Source: DASRIA01 sp038203635 (GTDB lineage Bacteria; Actinomycetota; Thermoleophilia; Solirubrobacterales; JBBDJG01). Taken from it: a DNA stretch of 64,000 nt. Numbering within the stretch: the stretch's first letter is position 1; each line of letters starts with the position of its first letter. A model generated the notes under the pieces. The model was not told the DNA's origin and made no database searches. It worked only from the letters and a program-made list of their open reading frames with translations. Below are positions 50,677-58,357 of this stretch, one piece after another. A program made the translations under genes and the position numbers. The stretch is taken from assembly GCA_038203635.1 (NCBI GenBank), contig JBBRDT010000003.1, forward strand, positions 1 to 64,000, in the 5' to 3' direction.

Positions 50677-52194
50677 CTACGCGGCCTGCGTTGCTTCGAC
50701 CTTCGGGAACAGCGGCGGGAGCTTGCCGACGGTCGCACCACCCGGCACGGCGCCGAACGTCGCGCGCTGGAGCGACGTGTCCGTCTGGCCGAGCGCCTCC
50801 AGCAGGCGGGTCGTGGTGTCCGGCATGTACGGGTGCAGCAGGACGCTGACCGCCCGCAGGCCCTCGGCCAGTGCGTAGAGCACGGCGTCGAGCTGCTCGT
50901 CGTTGCCCTCCTTCGAAAGCGTCCACGGCGCCTGCTCCTCGACGTAACGGTTGAGCCGGCGCACGCCGCGCGACCAGATCTGCTCGAGCGCCGCGGTCAG
51001 CTCCGCACGGTCCAAGCGCTCGCACACCTCTTCCGGAAGCCCCGCGAAGTCCCCGGCAAGGGCGGCCGGCGCCTGCACGTCGGGCACGACGCCGTCGCGG
51101 TAGCGCGCGATCATCGCCAGCGTGCGGTTCGCGAGGTTGCCGTACTCGTTTGCGAGCTCGGTGTTGTAACGGGCCTCGAAGCCCTCGGTCGAGACCGACC
51201 CGTCCTGGCCGAAGCTGACCTCGCGCATGCAATAGTGGCGCAGCGCGTCGGTGCCGAACACCTCGATCACCTTGAACGGGTCGAGCACGTTGCCGAGCGA
51301 CTTCGACATCTTCTCGCCCTGCATCAGCAGGAACCCGTGGATGAACAGGTGGCGCGGGACCTCGACCTCCGCGGCCATCAGCATCGCGGGCCAGATCACC
51401 GCGTGGAACTTGAGGATGTCCTTGCCGATCAGGTGGAAGTCGGCCGGCCAATACCGGCTGGTGAGATCTTCGCCCGGGCGTGCGTAGGTGAGCGCCGTGT
51501 AGTAGTTGAGGAGCGCGTCGAACCAGACGTAGAACACCTGGCTCTCGTCCCACGGCGCCTTCACGCCCCAACGCAGGCGCGCGCGTGTGCAGGACACGTC
51601 CTCGAGACCTTGGCGGATGAAGCCCACCGCCTCGTTGTAGCGCTCGCGCGGCATCACGAAGTCGGGTCGCTCGGCATACAGCTGCTCGAGCCGCTCCTGG
51701 TAGGAGGACAGCCGGAAGAAGTAGTTGTCCTCCTTCTCCCAGTTCAGCTCGATCTTGTGGATCGGGCACTTGTTGCCGTCGATGATCTCCTGCTCGTTCT
51801 TGAAGTCGGCGCAGCGCGGGCAGTACCAGCCCTCGTAGGTGCCGGGATAGATCTCGCCGCGGTCGTAGAGGTCCTGCATGAAGCGCTGGACCTCGGCGCC
51901 GTGCTCGGGGTCGGAGGTGCGGATGAAGAAGTCGTGGGAGGCGTTGACCTGCTCGGCCATCTCCTTGAAGTGCACGACGTTGCGGTCGGCCAGCTCGCGC
52001 GGAGGGATGCCCTCGCGCTCGGCCACGTCCGCGACCGGCTCGCCGTGCTCGTCGGTGCCGGTCAGGAAGAATGTGTCCTCGCCGCGCTGGCGCATGTGCC
52101 GGGCGAGCACGTCGGCGGCGATCGTCGTGTACGCGTGGCCCAGGTGCGGCTGTGCGTTCACGTAGTAGATGGGTGTCGTGACGTAGAAGCTCAC
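50677..52194 (-). CDS. metG: Methionyl-tRNA synthetase
   Basis: 505 residues from GTG 52194. HIGH motif in YYVNAQPHLGHAYTTIAADV; zinc knuckle WYCPRCADFKNEQEI with NKCPIH; GTDEHGE; WFDALLNYYTAL; KMSKS in QGEKMSKSLGNVLDPF. It lacks the C-terminal tRNA-binding domain found in the long form. It charges tRNA(Met) in the cytoplasm. Confidence 0.96.
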   Translation of the reverse strand: MSFYVTTPIYYVNAQPHLGHAYTTIAADVLARHMRQRGEDTFFLTGTDEHGEPVADVAEREGIPPRELADRNVVHFKEMAEQVNASHDFFIRTSDPEHGAEVQRFMQDLYDRGEIYPGTYEGWYCPRCADFKNEQEIIDGNKCPIHKIELNWEKEDNYFFRLSSYQERLEQLYAERPDFVMPRERYNEAVGFIRQGLEDVSCTRARLRWGVKAPWDESQVFYVWFDALLNYYTALTYARPGEDLTSRYWPADFHLIGKDILKFHAVIWPAMLMAAEVEVPRHLFIHGFLLMQGEKMSKSLGNVLDPFKVIEVFGTDALRHYCMREVSFGQDGSVSTEGFEARYNTELANEYGNLANRTLAMIARYRDGVVPDVQAPAALAGDFAGLPEEVCERLDRAELTAALEQIWSRGVRRLNRYVEEQAPWTLSKEGNDEQLDAVLYALAEGLRAVSVLLHPYMPDTTTRLLEALGQTDTSLQRATFGAVPGGATVGKLPPLFPKVEATQAA

Positions 52195-52259
52195 GGGGAC
52201 TCTGAATATAGAACGCGTGTGCGGGGCGACCTCGTGATACGGCTAGATGGGGCACTAGG

Positions 52260-52664
52260 ATGCGCGCTCCGATGGGCGCTCGTCAGCACGTCTCCTCCGG
52301 CTCGCCGTACGAGCCGAAGATCGGCATCAGCCGTGCCGTGCGGTCCGGAGATCGCGTGCTCGTGTCGGGCACGGCGCCGATCTGGCCGGACGGGTCCTGC
52401 GATCCGGATGCCGCCGTTCAGGCGGGCCGGTGCTTCGAGATCATCGTCGCCGCGCTGCGAGAGCTGGGAGCGGAACCGGCCGACGTCGTGCGGACGCGAA
52501 TGTTCATCACGGACCCGGCCGACGGCGAGGCGGTCGGCGCAGCGCACGCCGAGGTGTTCGGCGAGGCCCGGCCCGTCTCCACGATGGTCGTGGTGACCGG
52601 CTTCCTCGACCCGCGCTGGAAGGTGGAGATCGAGGCCGAGGCCATCGTGGGCACTTCGCCATAA
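52260..52664 (+). CDS. RidA-family protein
   Basis: 134 residues. RidA proteins deaminate reactive enamines/imines. The fold is supported by SGSPYEPKIGISRAVRSGDR, VLVSGTAPIWPDG, DVVRTRMFITDPADGE and RPVSTMVVVTGFLDPRWKVE. The catalytic Arg is expected in VVRTRMFI, and Glu in the last IEIEAEAIV stretch. Divergent from metG. The next gene follows by 10 bases. Confidence 0.88.
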   Translation: MRAPMGARQHVSSGSPYEPKIGISRAVRSGDRVLVSGTAPIWPDGSCDPDAAVQAGRCFEIIVAALRELGAEPADVVRTRMFITDPADGEAVGAAHAEVFGEARPVSTMVVVTGFLDPRWKVEIEAEAIVGTSP

Positions 52665-52673
52665 GCTGTAGCC

Positions 52674-53159
52674 ATGACAACCCAAACCGATTTCACAGAA
52701 GAGGAGTGGGTGCGCCTCGAGCGCTCCCCGATCGTCGCGTCCATGGCGATCTCACTGGCCGACCCCGGTGGCCCGATCGAGGCCATCAAGGAGTCGATGG
52801 CCGGGATCAAGACCGTCACCGAGGCCGCGCAGTCGACCGACCAGCCCGAGCTGATCCGGGAGGTCGCCAAGAGCTTCACGGAGAAGACGCGCGCCCGGCA
52901 GAGCCCGCTCAAGGACTTCAGGCCCAAGGGCGCGATGGCCGGCCAGATGATCCTGGACGAGCTGCGCGCCGTGAACGGCATGGTCACGCAGAAGGCCACG
53001 CCCGAAGAGGCCGCCGCCTTCCGCGATTGGCTCCTCGCGTCGGCCAAGCGCGCGGCCGAGGCCGCGAAGGAGGGCGGCTTCATGGGCTTCAAGGCCGAGC
53101 GCGTCAGCGAGGGCGAGCAGGAGATGCTCGACAAGCTCGCGAGCGTCCTCTCCGCCTGA
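52674..53159 (+). CDS. Conserved hypothetical protein
   Basis: 161 residues, mostly helical, no signal peptide. Prominent stretches: EWVRLERSPIVASMAISLAD, RQSPLKDFRPKGAMAGQMIL and AAAFRDWLLASAKRAAEAAK, EGGFMGFKAERVS. I recognise no enzyme. It lies 10 bases after the RidA gene and is probably co-transcribed. The ATG follows no strong ribosome site. Confidence 0.7.
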   Translation: MTTQTDFTEEEWVRLERSPIVASMAISLADPGGPIEAIKESMAGIKTVTEAAQSTDQPELIREVAKSFTEKTRARQSPLKDFRPKGAMAGQMILDELRAVNGMVTQKATPEEAAAFRDWLLASAKRAAEAAKEGGFMGFKAERVSEGEQEMLDKLASVLSA

Positions 53160-53182
53160 CGCGCTCCCAACGAGTGGACCTT

Positions 53183-53206
53183 TTTACCCCTTATAAGGGG
53201 GGGAAA
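53183..53206. terminator. Imperfect hairpin between convergent genes
   Basis: TTT-A-CCCC, loop TTATAA, then GGGGGGG-AAA. CCCC pairs with GGGG and TTT with AAA, with a bulge. The AT-rich loop stands out in this GC-rich sequence. A TTTTT run precedes it on the plus strand. A terminator role is inferred from position only. Confidence 0.35.
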
Positions 53207-53207
53207 C

Positions 53208-54020
53208 TCACCAATGGTTCGGCAGCGCGCGCCGGAACAAGCCGCGCGCGTCACGTAGTGCGCGCATAACCATCACGGCGCGCCGATTGACGGCCGCGTT
53301 CGCGCGCACCAGCAGGCCACCGAACAGCATCACCGCCAGCAGTGCCAGGCCACCAAGCACCAACGGGCGCCCACGATCCGGCGCGACGGCCGGGAGCCGC
53401 GGCGCGGACGGCGCCGCAACCGGATGCCGTACCTGACCGGTTTCCGCTCGCGCAACCGGGCCTGCCGGGACTCGCACCGCGCGCTCCTGTGCGCGCCGCG
53501 GCGCGGCCACGGGTACCGGTGCGGGCGCACTCGCACCCCGGCCGTTCGGCGGCAGGAGCGACAACGGATCCACATAGCGGGCCTCCACAGCGGCGAGCCG
53601 CACGCCGAAATGCAGGTGCGGCGCCGGCACCGAGCGCCGCCCCGTCGTCCCCACCTCACCGATAGCCGCACCGATCGCCACCCGCTCACCGCGCGACACC
53701 GACACCCCGCCGAGATGCAGGTAGCTCGTCGCGTAGCGCCCGTCCGCGCTGCGAATCGCGACGACGTTGCCCGCCGCTCCGAGCGCCCCGGCGAACGTGA
53801 CCCTCCCGGCCCGCGCCGCGACCACCGGCGTCCCGGCGTCCGCCGCGATGTCGATCCCGCGGTGCATCCCACCGGCGTAGGGCCGCGCGTTGTCGTTCGC
53901 ATACATGGTGACGACGCTGCCGCGCACGGGCCATGTCCATCGCTCGCCGGCCCACGCGCCCGGCGCGCTCAGGAGCAGTGCGGAAGCAGTCGCCGCCAAG
54001 ACGATGATCTTTCTGCGCAT
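53208..54020 (-). CDS. Secreted M23-family peptidase
   Basis: 270 residues from ATG 54020. Signal peptide MRRKIIVLAATASALLLSAP with cleavage near AWA. The LytM/M23 domain has GMHRGIDIAADAG (zinc His and Asp), a Ser/Tyr-rich strand, and APHLHFGVRL (HxH zinc site). A Pro/Ala linker and a C-terminal membrane segment (LVLGGLALLAVMLFGGLLV, about 225-243) follow, so it may be anchored. It cleaves or binds peptidoglycan peptides. Confidence 0.88.
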   Translation of the reverse strand: MRRKIIVLAATASALLLSAPGAWAGERWTWPVRGSVVTMYANDNARPYAGGMHRGIDIAADAGTPVVAARAGRVTFAGALGAAGNVVAIRSADGRYATSYLHLGGVSVSRGERVAIGAAIGEVGTTGRRSVPAPHLHFGVRLAAVEARYVDPLSLLPPNGRGASAPAPVPVAAPRRAQERAVRVPAGPVARAETGQVRHPVAAPSAPRLPAVAPDRGRPLVLGGLALLAVMLFGGLLVRANAAVNRRAVMVMRALRDARGLFRRALPNHW

Positions 54021-54139
54021 CACAGCCGGCGACGCTAGCGCGCTGCGCGGATCGCGCAAGCCGCATATGACGCTTCTCTGACGCCTTTATTCCAACCGCG
54101 TCAGACGAACGGCGGAGAAGTTACGAATCGGCCTATGCT

Positions 54140-55012
54140 GTGCCCGCAGTGGCGGACCTCAGCTCAGTCATCTTCCTGCTGTTCTTCCTGAGCTTCCTCG
54201 CGCCGATGGTCACGCAGCGACTGCTCTCCACCCGTCGCTACCGGGCGATCCGAAAGCTCGAGCAAGCCCGCGGCTCGCGCGTCATCACCATGATCCATCG
54301 CCAGGAGTCGATCAGCCTGCTCGGCATCCCGTTGCGGAGGTTCATCGACGTCGAGGACTCCGAGCAGGTGCTCCGCGCGATCCGCCTGACGCCCGACACC
54401 GTGCCGCTCGACCTCGTCGTGCACACGCCCGGCGGCCTGGTGCTCGCAGCCGAGCAGATCTCCCGCGCGCTGCACAAGCACCCCGCCAAGGTGACGGTGC
54501 TCGTGCCGCACTACGCGATGTCCGGCGGCACGCTGCTGGCCCTGGCCGCCGACGAGATCGTGATGGACGACAACGCGGTGCTCGGCCCGGTGGACCCGCA
54601 GATCGGCCAGTGGCCTGCCGCATCGATCATCAAGGTCGCGGAGTCGAAGCCGATCGAGCGCGTCGACGACGAGACACTGATCCTCGCCGACCTTTCGCGC
54701 AAGGCCATGAAGCAGATCAAGGAGTTCGTCGTGAGCAGGCTCCTCGACGACTTTCCTGCCGACCGCGCGAACGAGTTGGCCGAGCAGCTCACGTCCGGTC
54801 AGTGGACGCACGACTACCCGCTCACGAGCGACCAACTCACCGGCCTGGGCCTGCCCGTGAAGACCGAGCTGCCGCTGGAGGTCTACGAACTGATGGACCT
54901 CTATCCCCAGGTGGGCCGGCAGCGGCCCTCGGTGCAGTACGTGCCGATGCCGTATCGCGACCCTGTACCCGGCGCTAGGCGCGGTACAGGCGATTCGCCG
55001 GGATCCCGGTAA
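54140..55012 (+). CDS. SDH-type (ClpP-fold) serine protease, membrane-anchored
   Basis: 290 residues from GTG 54140. One N-terminal membrane segment (LSSVIFLLFFLSFLAPMV). The ClpP/crotonase-like core shows PLDLVVHTPGGLVLAAEQIS, VLVPHYAMSGGTLLALAADE (catalytic Ser) and NAVLGPVDPQIGQWPAASI (with a following Lys). It matches the family of serine dehydratase-like proteases in archaea and bacteria. Possible role: cleaving membrane proteins. Its 3' end overlaps rsmI on the other strand by 38 bases. Confidence 0.83.
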   Translation: MPAVADLSSVIFLLFFLSFLAPMVTQRLLSTRRYRAIRKLEQARGSRVITMIHRQESISLLGIPLRRFIDVEDSEQVLRAIRLTPDTVPLDLVVHTPGGLVLAAEQISRALHKHPAKVTVLVPHYAMSGGTLLALAADEIVMDDNAVLGPVDPQIGQWPAASIIKVAESKPIERVDDETLILADLSRKAMKQIKEFVVSRLLDDFPADRANELAEQLTSGQWTHDYPLTSDQLTGLGLPVKTELPLEVYELMDLYPQVGRQRPSVQYVPMPYRDPVPGARRGTGDSPGSR

Positions 55013-55775
55013 GCCCGGACACGACCTTCGCGGCGGCCCTCCGTCGCGCGCCGGCCGCGACCAGCTCCTCCACCGCCTCCAGCGCGGGCGCGGCCTCGGA
55101 GGGCGCCTCCCCGGCCGGGCCCACCACCAGCACGATCTCGCCCCGCGCCCCGTCCGCAAACCGCTGTGCCACCTCGCGCGCCGTCCCGCGCACGACCTCC
55201 TCGTGCAGCTTCGTCAGCTCTCGGCACACCGCGACCGGGCGCTCGGGATCGACCTCGGCTGCCACCCTCAGGGTCCGCGCCAGGCGACCCGGCGACTCGA
55301 ACGCGACGAGCGTCTCGTCACCGCGCTCGAGCTCGGCACGTAACTCTCCCTCCTTGCGCGGCAAGAAGCCGGCGAAGCGCCAGCGCTCGGCCGGCAGGCC
55401 GGACGCGACCAGCGCGGTCACGACCGCCGACGGGCCCGGGAGCACCTCCACCGGCAGGCCGCGCGCGATGCACTCGCGCACGAGCACGAATCCAGGGTCC
55501 GACACACTCGGCGTGCCCGCGTCGCTCACGAGCACGATCCGCTCGCCCGCCGCGATCCGCTGCGCCAGCTCGCTCGTGCGGCGACGCTCGTTGTGCTCGT
55601 GGAAACTGACCAGCCGCGCCTCGATCCCGTGGCGATCGAGCAGCTTGCGCGTGTGGCGGGTGTCCTCGCATGCGACCACATCGGCCTCGCGCAGCGCGCG
55701 CAGCACTCGCAGCGTCACGTCCTCGAGGTTGCCGATCGGAGTTGGGCAGACGAGCAGCCGTCCCGCCACCGACAC
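54975..55775 (-). CDS. rsmI: 16S rRNA (cytidine(1402)-2'-O)-methyltransferase
   Basis: 266 residues. The SAM-binding tetrapyrrole-methylase fold starts with LLVCPTPIGNLEDVTLRVLR. Conserved blocks are VVACEDTRHTRKLLDRHGIE, VSDAGTPSVSDPG, PGPSAVVTALVASGLP and RFAGFLPRKEGEL, then VCRELTKLHEEVVRG. It methylates 16S C1402 together with RsmH. Its stop side overlaps the protease gene. In mycobacteria it also lies close to metS and tatD. Confidence 0.94.
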   Translation of the reverse strand: MSVAGRLLVCPTPIGNLEDVTLRVLRALREADVVACEDTRHTRKLLDRHGIEARLVSFHEHNERRRTSELAQRIAAGERIVLVSDAGTPSVSDPGFVLVRECIARGLPVEVLPGPSAVVTALVASGLPAERWRFAGFLPRKEGELRAELERGDETLVAFESPGRLARTLRVAAEVDPERPVAVCRELTKLHEEVVRGTAREVAQRFADGARGEIVLVVGPAGEAPSEAAPALEAVEELVAAGARRRAAAKVVSGLTGIPANRLYRA

Positions 55776-55778
55776 GTC

Positions 55779-56750
55779 TCAGTTCAGTTCGTCGAGTGCC
55801 AGCACCCCGGCGCCCAGCATCCCGGCCTCGGGTCCGAACCGGGCCGGCATGACGCGCACCTGCTCGCGGTTGGGTCGCAGGCCGCGTGCCCGCATCTCCT
55901 CGCGCGCCGGATCGAGCAGCAGGTCGCCCGCGGCCATCGCGCCGCCGCCGACGACGATCACCTCGGGGTTGAAGATGTTGACGAAGTTCGCGAAGCCGAT
56001 CCCGAGCTGCCGGCCGATGTGCCCGAGCACCATGCGTGAGACCTCGTCCCCGCCGAGCGCCAGCTGCGTGACCAGCTCGCCCGTGATCTCCTGCCCGGCA
56101 ACCGCCGCGCGTGCGAGATCGGAGTCCGAGTCCTCCTCGGCGGCAACCTTGCCCTCCCGCCCGATGGCGGTGCCCGATGCCACCGCCTCGAGGCAGCCGT
56201 AGTTGGGGCAGTTGCCCTGGCAGCGGGGCCCGTTCTCGTCGATCACCATGTGACCGAGCTCCGCGCCGGAGCCTGTGTGTCCCCGGTAGAGCTTGCCGTC
56301 GAGGAGCAGGCCGCCGCCGATGCCGGTGCCGATCGTCAGGCCCACGACGTAGTTCGCCCCGCGGGCGGCGCCGAAGCGAGCTTCGACGAGCGTCGCGACA
56401 TTCGCGTCGTTGTCGATGAACACGGGTAGCCCGAGACGCTCGGACATCACGTCGCGGAACGGGATGTCGGCGAGGGGGAGGTTCACGCACATCACCGCGT
56501 GCCCATCGCGCTGGTCGATCAGGCACGGGATCCCGAATCCGATCGCCTCGGCGTCGGGATGGTGCGCCACCAGCTCCGTCGCCGCTTCGACGATGGCCTC
56601 CATCAGCGCCTGCTCGGAGAGGCCCTCCACAAGCCGGTGCACGCGGTCGTGCACCTCGAGCTGCTCGTCGATGACACCGCCGAGCAGCTTCGTGCCGCCG
56701 AGGTCCATACCGATGACCTTGCGGCTCATGCGTGGGGGCGTTGCGGCCAC
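55779..56750 (-). CDS. ROK-family glucokinase/sugar kinase
   Basis: 323 residues. ATP-binding MDLGGTKLLGGVID at the start; the zinc-binding ROK motif CQGNCPNYGCLEAVASG; catalytic Asp in PVFIDNDANVATL; GLTIGTGIGGGLLLDGKLYR. The best reading is glucokinase, but related sugars are possible. GTG 56750 is used because a TATATT -10 box lies 6 bases upstream, which would make a leaderless mRNA; ATG 56729 is an alternative that keeps all motifs. Confidence 0.9.
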   Translation of the reverse strand: MAATPPRMSRKVIGMDLGGTKLLGGVIDEQLEVHDRVHRLVEGLSEQALMEAIVEAATELVAHHPDAEAIGFGIPCLIDQRDGHAVMCVNLPLADIPFRDVMSERLGLPVFIDNDANVATLVEARFGAARGANYVVGLTIGTGIGGGLLLDGKLYRGHTGSGAELGHMVIDENGPRCQGNCPNYGCLEAVASGTAIGREGKVAAEEDSDSDLARAAVAGQEITGELVTQLALGGDEVSRMVLGHIGRQLGIGFANFVNIFNPEVIVVGGGAMAAGDLLLDPAREEMRARGLRPNREQVRVMPARFGPEAGMLGAGVLALDELN

Positions 56751-56842
56751 TGAGGCAATATATGGACTAGTGCGGGTGGGAAGGGACAGGCCCCCTCCGC
56801 CCGAATCCCCTCGGGAGAAGGGCGACCCGCCCTCGTTTCGCT

Positions 56843-57982
56843 ATGCCCTCCGACAAGCCCGAATACCGCGTCTACCGCTCACGTCCCGGGATCCTGAACC
56901 GCCTGTTTCGCAGGCGGGACGCGGGGCGCTTCGATCGCCACGAGCCGGAGAACCGCTTCAGCCAGCTCGTGAAGCGAGGCCCGGAGGAGGGTCCCGCAGC
57001 ACCACCGGCGGCCGGCGCTCCGGGCGAGGTCGCACCGCCGCCGGTACCGCCGCCGACATTTCCCCCGCCCTACGAGCCGCCGGGCGAGCCCTGGTACCGC
57101 CGGATCACCTGGAAGCGGGCGGTCGTCGGCGTGATCCTCTTCATCCTCTTCTGGATCGCACTCAGCTTCGCGCTCTTCATGATCAGCGCGGGCCAGCAGA
57201 ACGACCACATCTCGGACGCGACGCGGTCCGCCCTCGACGACTCGGGGAACATGCTCACGAGCCCGAACAACATCCTCGTGCTCGGCTCCGACCGCCGCCC
57301 CGGCGAGGAGCGCGGCCGCGCGGACACGATCATGCTGATGCGCTACGGCGGCGGCAAGGCCGCGCGCCTGTCGATCCCGCGGGACACGCTCGTCAACATC
57401 CCCGGCACCGGGCTGAGCAAGATCAACGCGGCCTACGCGATCGGCGGCCGGCCGCTGATGATCGAGACGGTCAAGCAGTTCCTCGGCATCGAGGTGAACC
57501 ACCTGATTGAGGTCGACTTCAAGGGCTTCCCGAAATTCGTCGACGCGCTCGGTGGAGTGGACATGACGTTCGAGAAGTGCATCCGCTCGCGGTTCGAAGG
57601 CCGCACGCACCGCTTCAAGAAGGGCGAGAACCACCTCGACGGTGAGGAGGCGCTCGACGTCGTGCGCATCCGCAAGAACGCGTGTGCGCCCGAGGAGTCG
57701 GACCTGACCCGCGCGCGCCGCCAGCAGCAGTTCCTCGAGGCGGTGAAGGGCAAGCTCTTCAGCCCCTTCACGTTCCCGCGCTGGCCGTGGGCCGCGTGGC
57801 GCGCGCCGAAGGCGATCCTGTCCGACATGGGCGGCCTCCAGCTGATGGCCCTGTACTGGAACATGGAATGGAGCGGCGACCTGAAGCCGCGCATCCTGCG
57901 CCCGATCGACCCGGGCGCCAACCCCCTCCAGGTGTCCGACGCGGAGAAGCAGGCCGAGGTGCAGCGCTTCCTCGACGGCTAG
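56843..57982 (+). CDS. LytR-CpsA-Psr (LCP) family cell wall ligase
   Basis: 379 residues. LCP proteins attach teichoic acids, arabinogalactan-like polymers or capsule to peptidoglycan from lipid-linked precursors. The N-terminal cytoplasmic part is charged and then Pro-rich (about 50-82), one membrane segment covers 91-115, and the LCP domain starts at NNILVLGSDRRPGEERGRAD (Arg/Asp metal-phosphate residues), with LSIPRDTLVNIPGTGLSKIN, LGGVDMTFEKCIRSRF and ALDVVRIRKNACAPEESDLT, RARRQQQFL. The TAG abuts the fluC stop. Confidence 0.9.
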   Translation: MPSDKPEYRVYRSRPGILNRLFRRRDAGRFDRHEPENRFSQLVKRGPEEGPAAPPAAGAPGEVAPPPVPPPTFPPPYEPPGEPWYRRITWKRAVVGVILFILFWIALSFALFMISAGQQNDHISDATRSALDDSGNMLTSPNNILVLGSDRRPGEERGRADTIMLMRYGGGKAARLSIPRDTLVNIPGTGLSKINAAYAIGGRPLMIETVKQFLGIEVNHLIEVDFKGFPKFVDALGGVDMTFEKCIRSRFEGRTHRFKKGENHLDGEEALDVVRIRKNACAPEESDLTRARRQQQFLEAVKGKLFSPFTFPRWPWAAWRAPKAILSDMGGLQLMALYWNMEWSGDLKPRILRPIDPGANPLQVSDAEKQAEVQRFLDG

Positions 57983-58339
57983 CTACGCCAGCCTGCGGCC
58001 GAGCACGTAGCCCGCCGTCGCGGCGGCGATCCCGCCCACCACTGACACCGCGACGTAGGCCACGGCCTTCTCCGGGCGGCCGCCGTCCACCTCGAGCACG
58101 GCCTGTACGGAGAACGTCGAGAACGTCGTGAACCCACCCAGGAACCCGACTCCGAGTGCCTCGCGCGCGTCTCGCGAGAACCAGTGCTCGGCGGCGAGCA
58201 GGCCGAGCAGGAAGGATCCGGCGACGTTGATGCCGGCCGTCGTCCAGAGCAGGGCCTCGGTATGGAGGGTGAGACGGGTGAGGCCGTAGCGGGCCAGCAC
58301 CCCGGCCAGCCCGGCACCACCGACGAGCAGTGTGGTCAC
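57983..58339 (-). CDS. crcB: Fluoride channel FluC/CrcB
   Basis: 118 residues, four membrane helices. The FluC signature GFLGGFTTFSTFSVQAVLE and the N-terminal GGAGLAGVLARYGLTRL are intact, as is TTAGINVAGSFLLGLLAAEH. It exports fluoride as a dual-topology dimer. Only one copy is present, whereas many actinobacteria have an adjacent pair. The space before its start is 18 bases, so no fluoride riboswitch is possible there. Confidence 0.93.
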   Translation of the reverse strand: MTTLLVGGAGLAGVLARYGLTRLTLHTEALLWTTAGINVAGSFLLGLLAAEHWFSRDAREALGVGFLGGFTTFSTFSVQAVLEVDGGRPEKAVAYVAVSVVGGIAAATAGYVLGRRLA

Positions 58340-58357
58340 GCGGCGGTTCTAGCGGAT

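Noticed and set aside
58340..58357. Fluoride riboswitch before the FluC gene
   Set aside because: Only 18 bases separate the start from the neighbouring stop, too few for the riboswitch.
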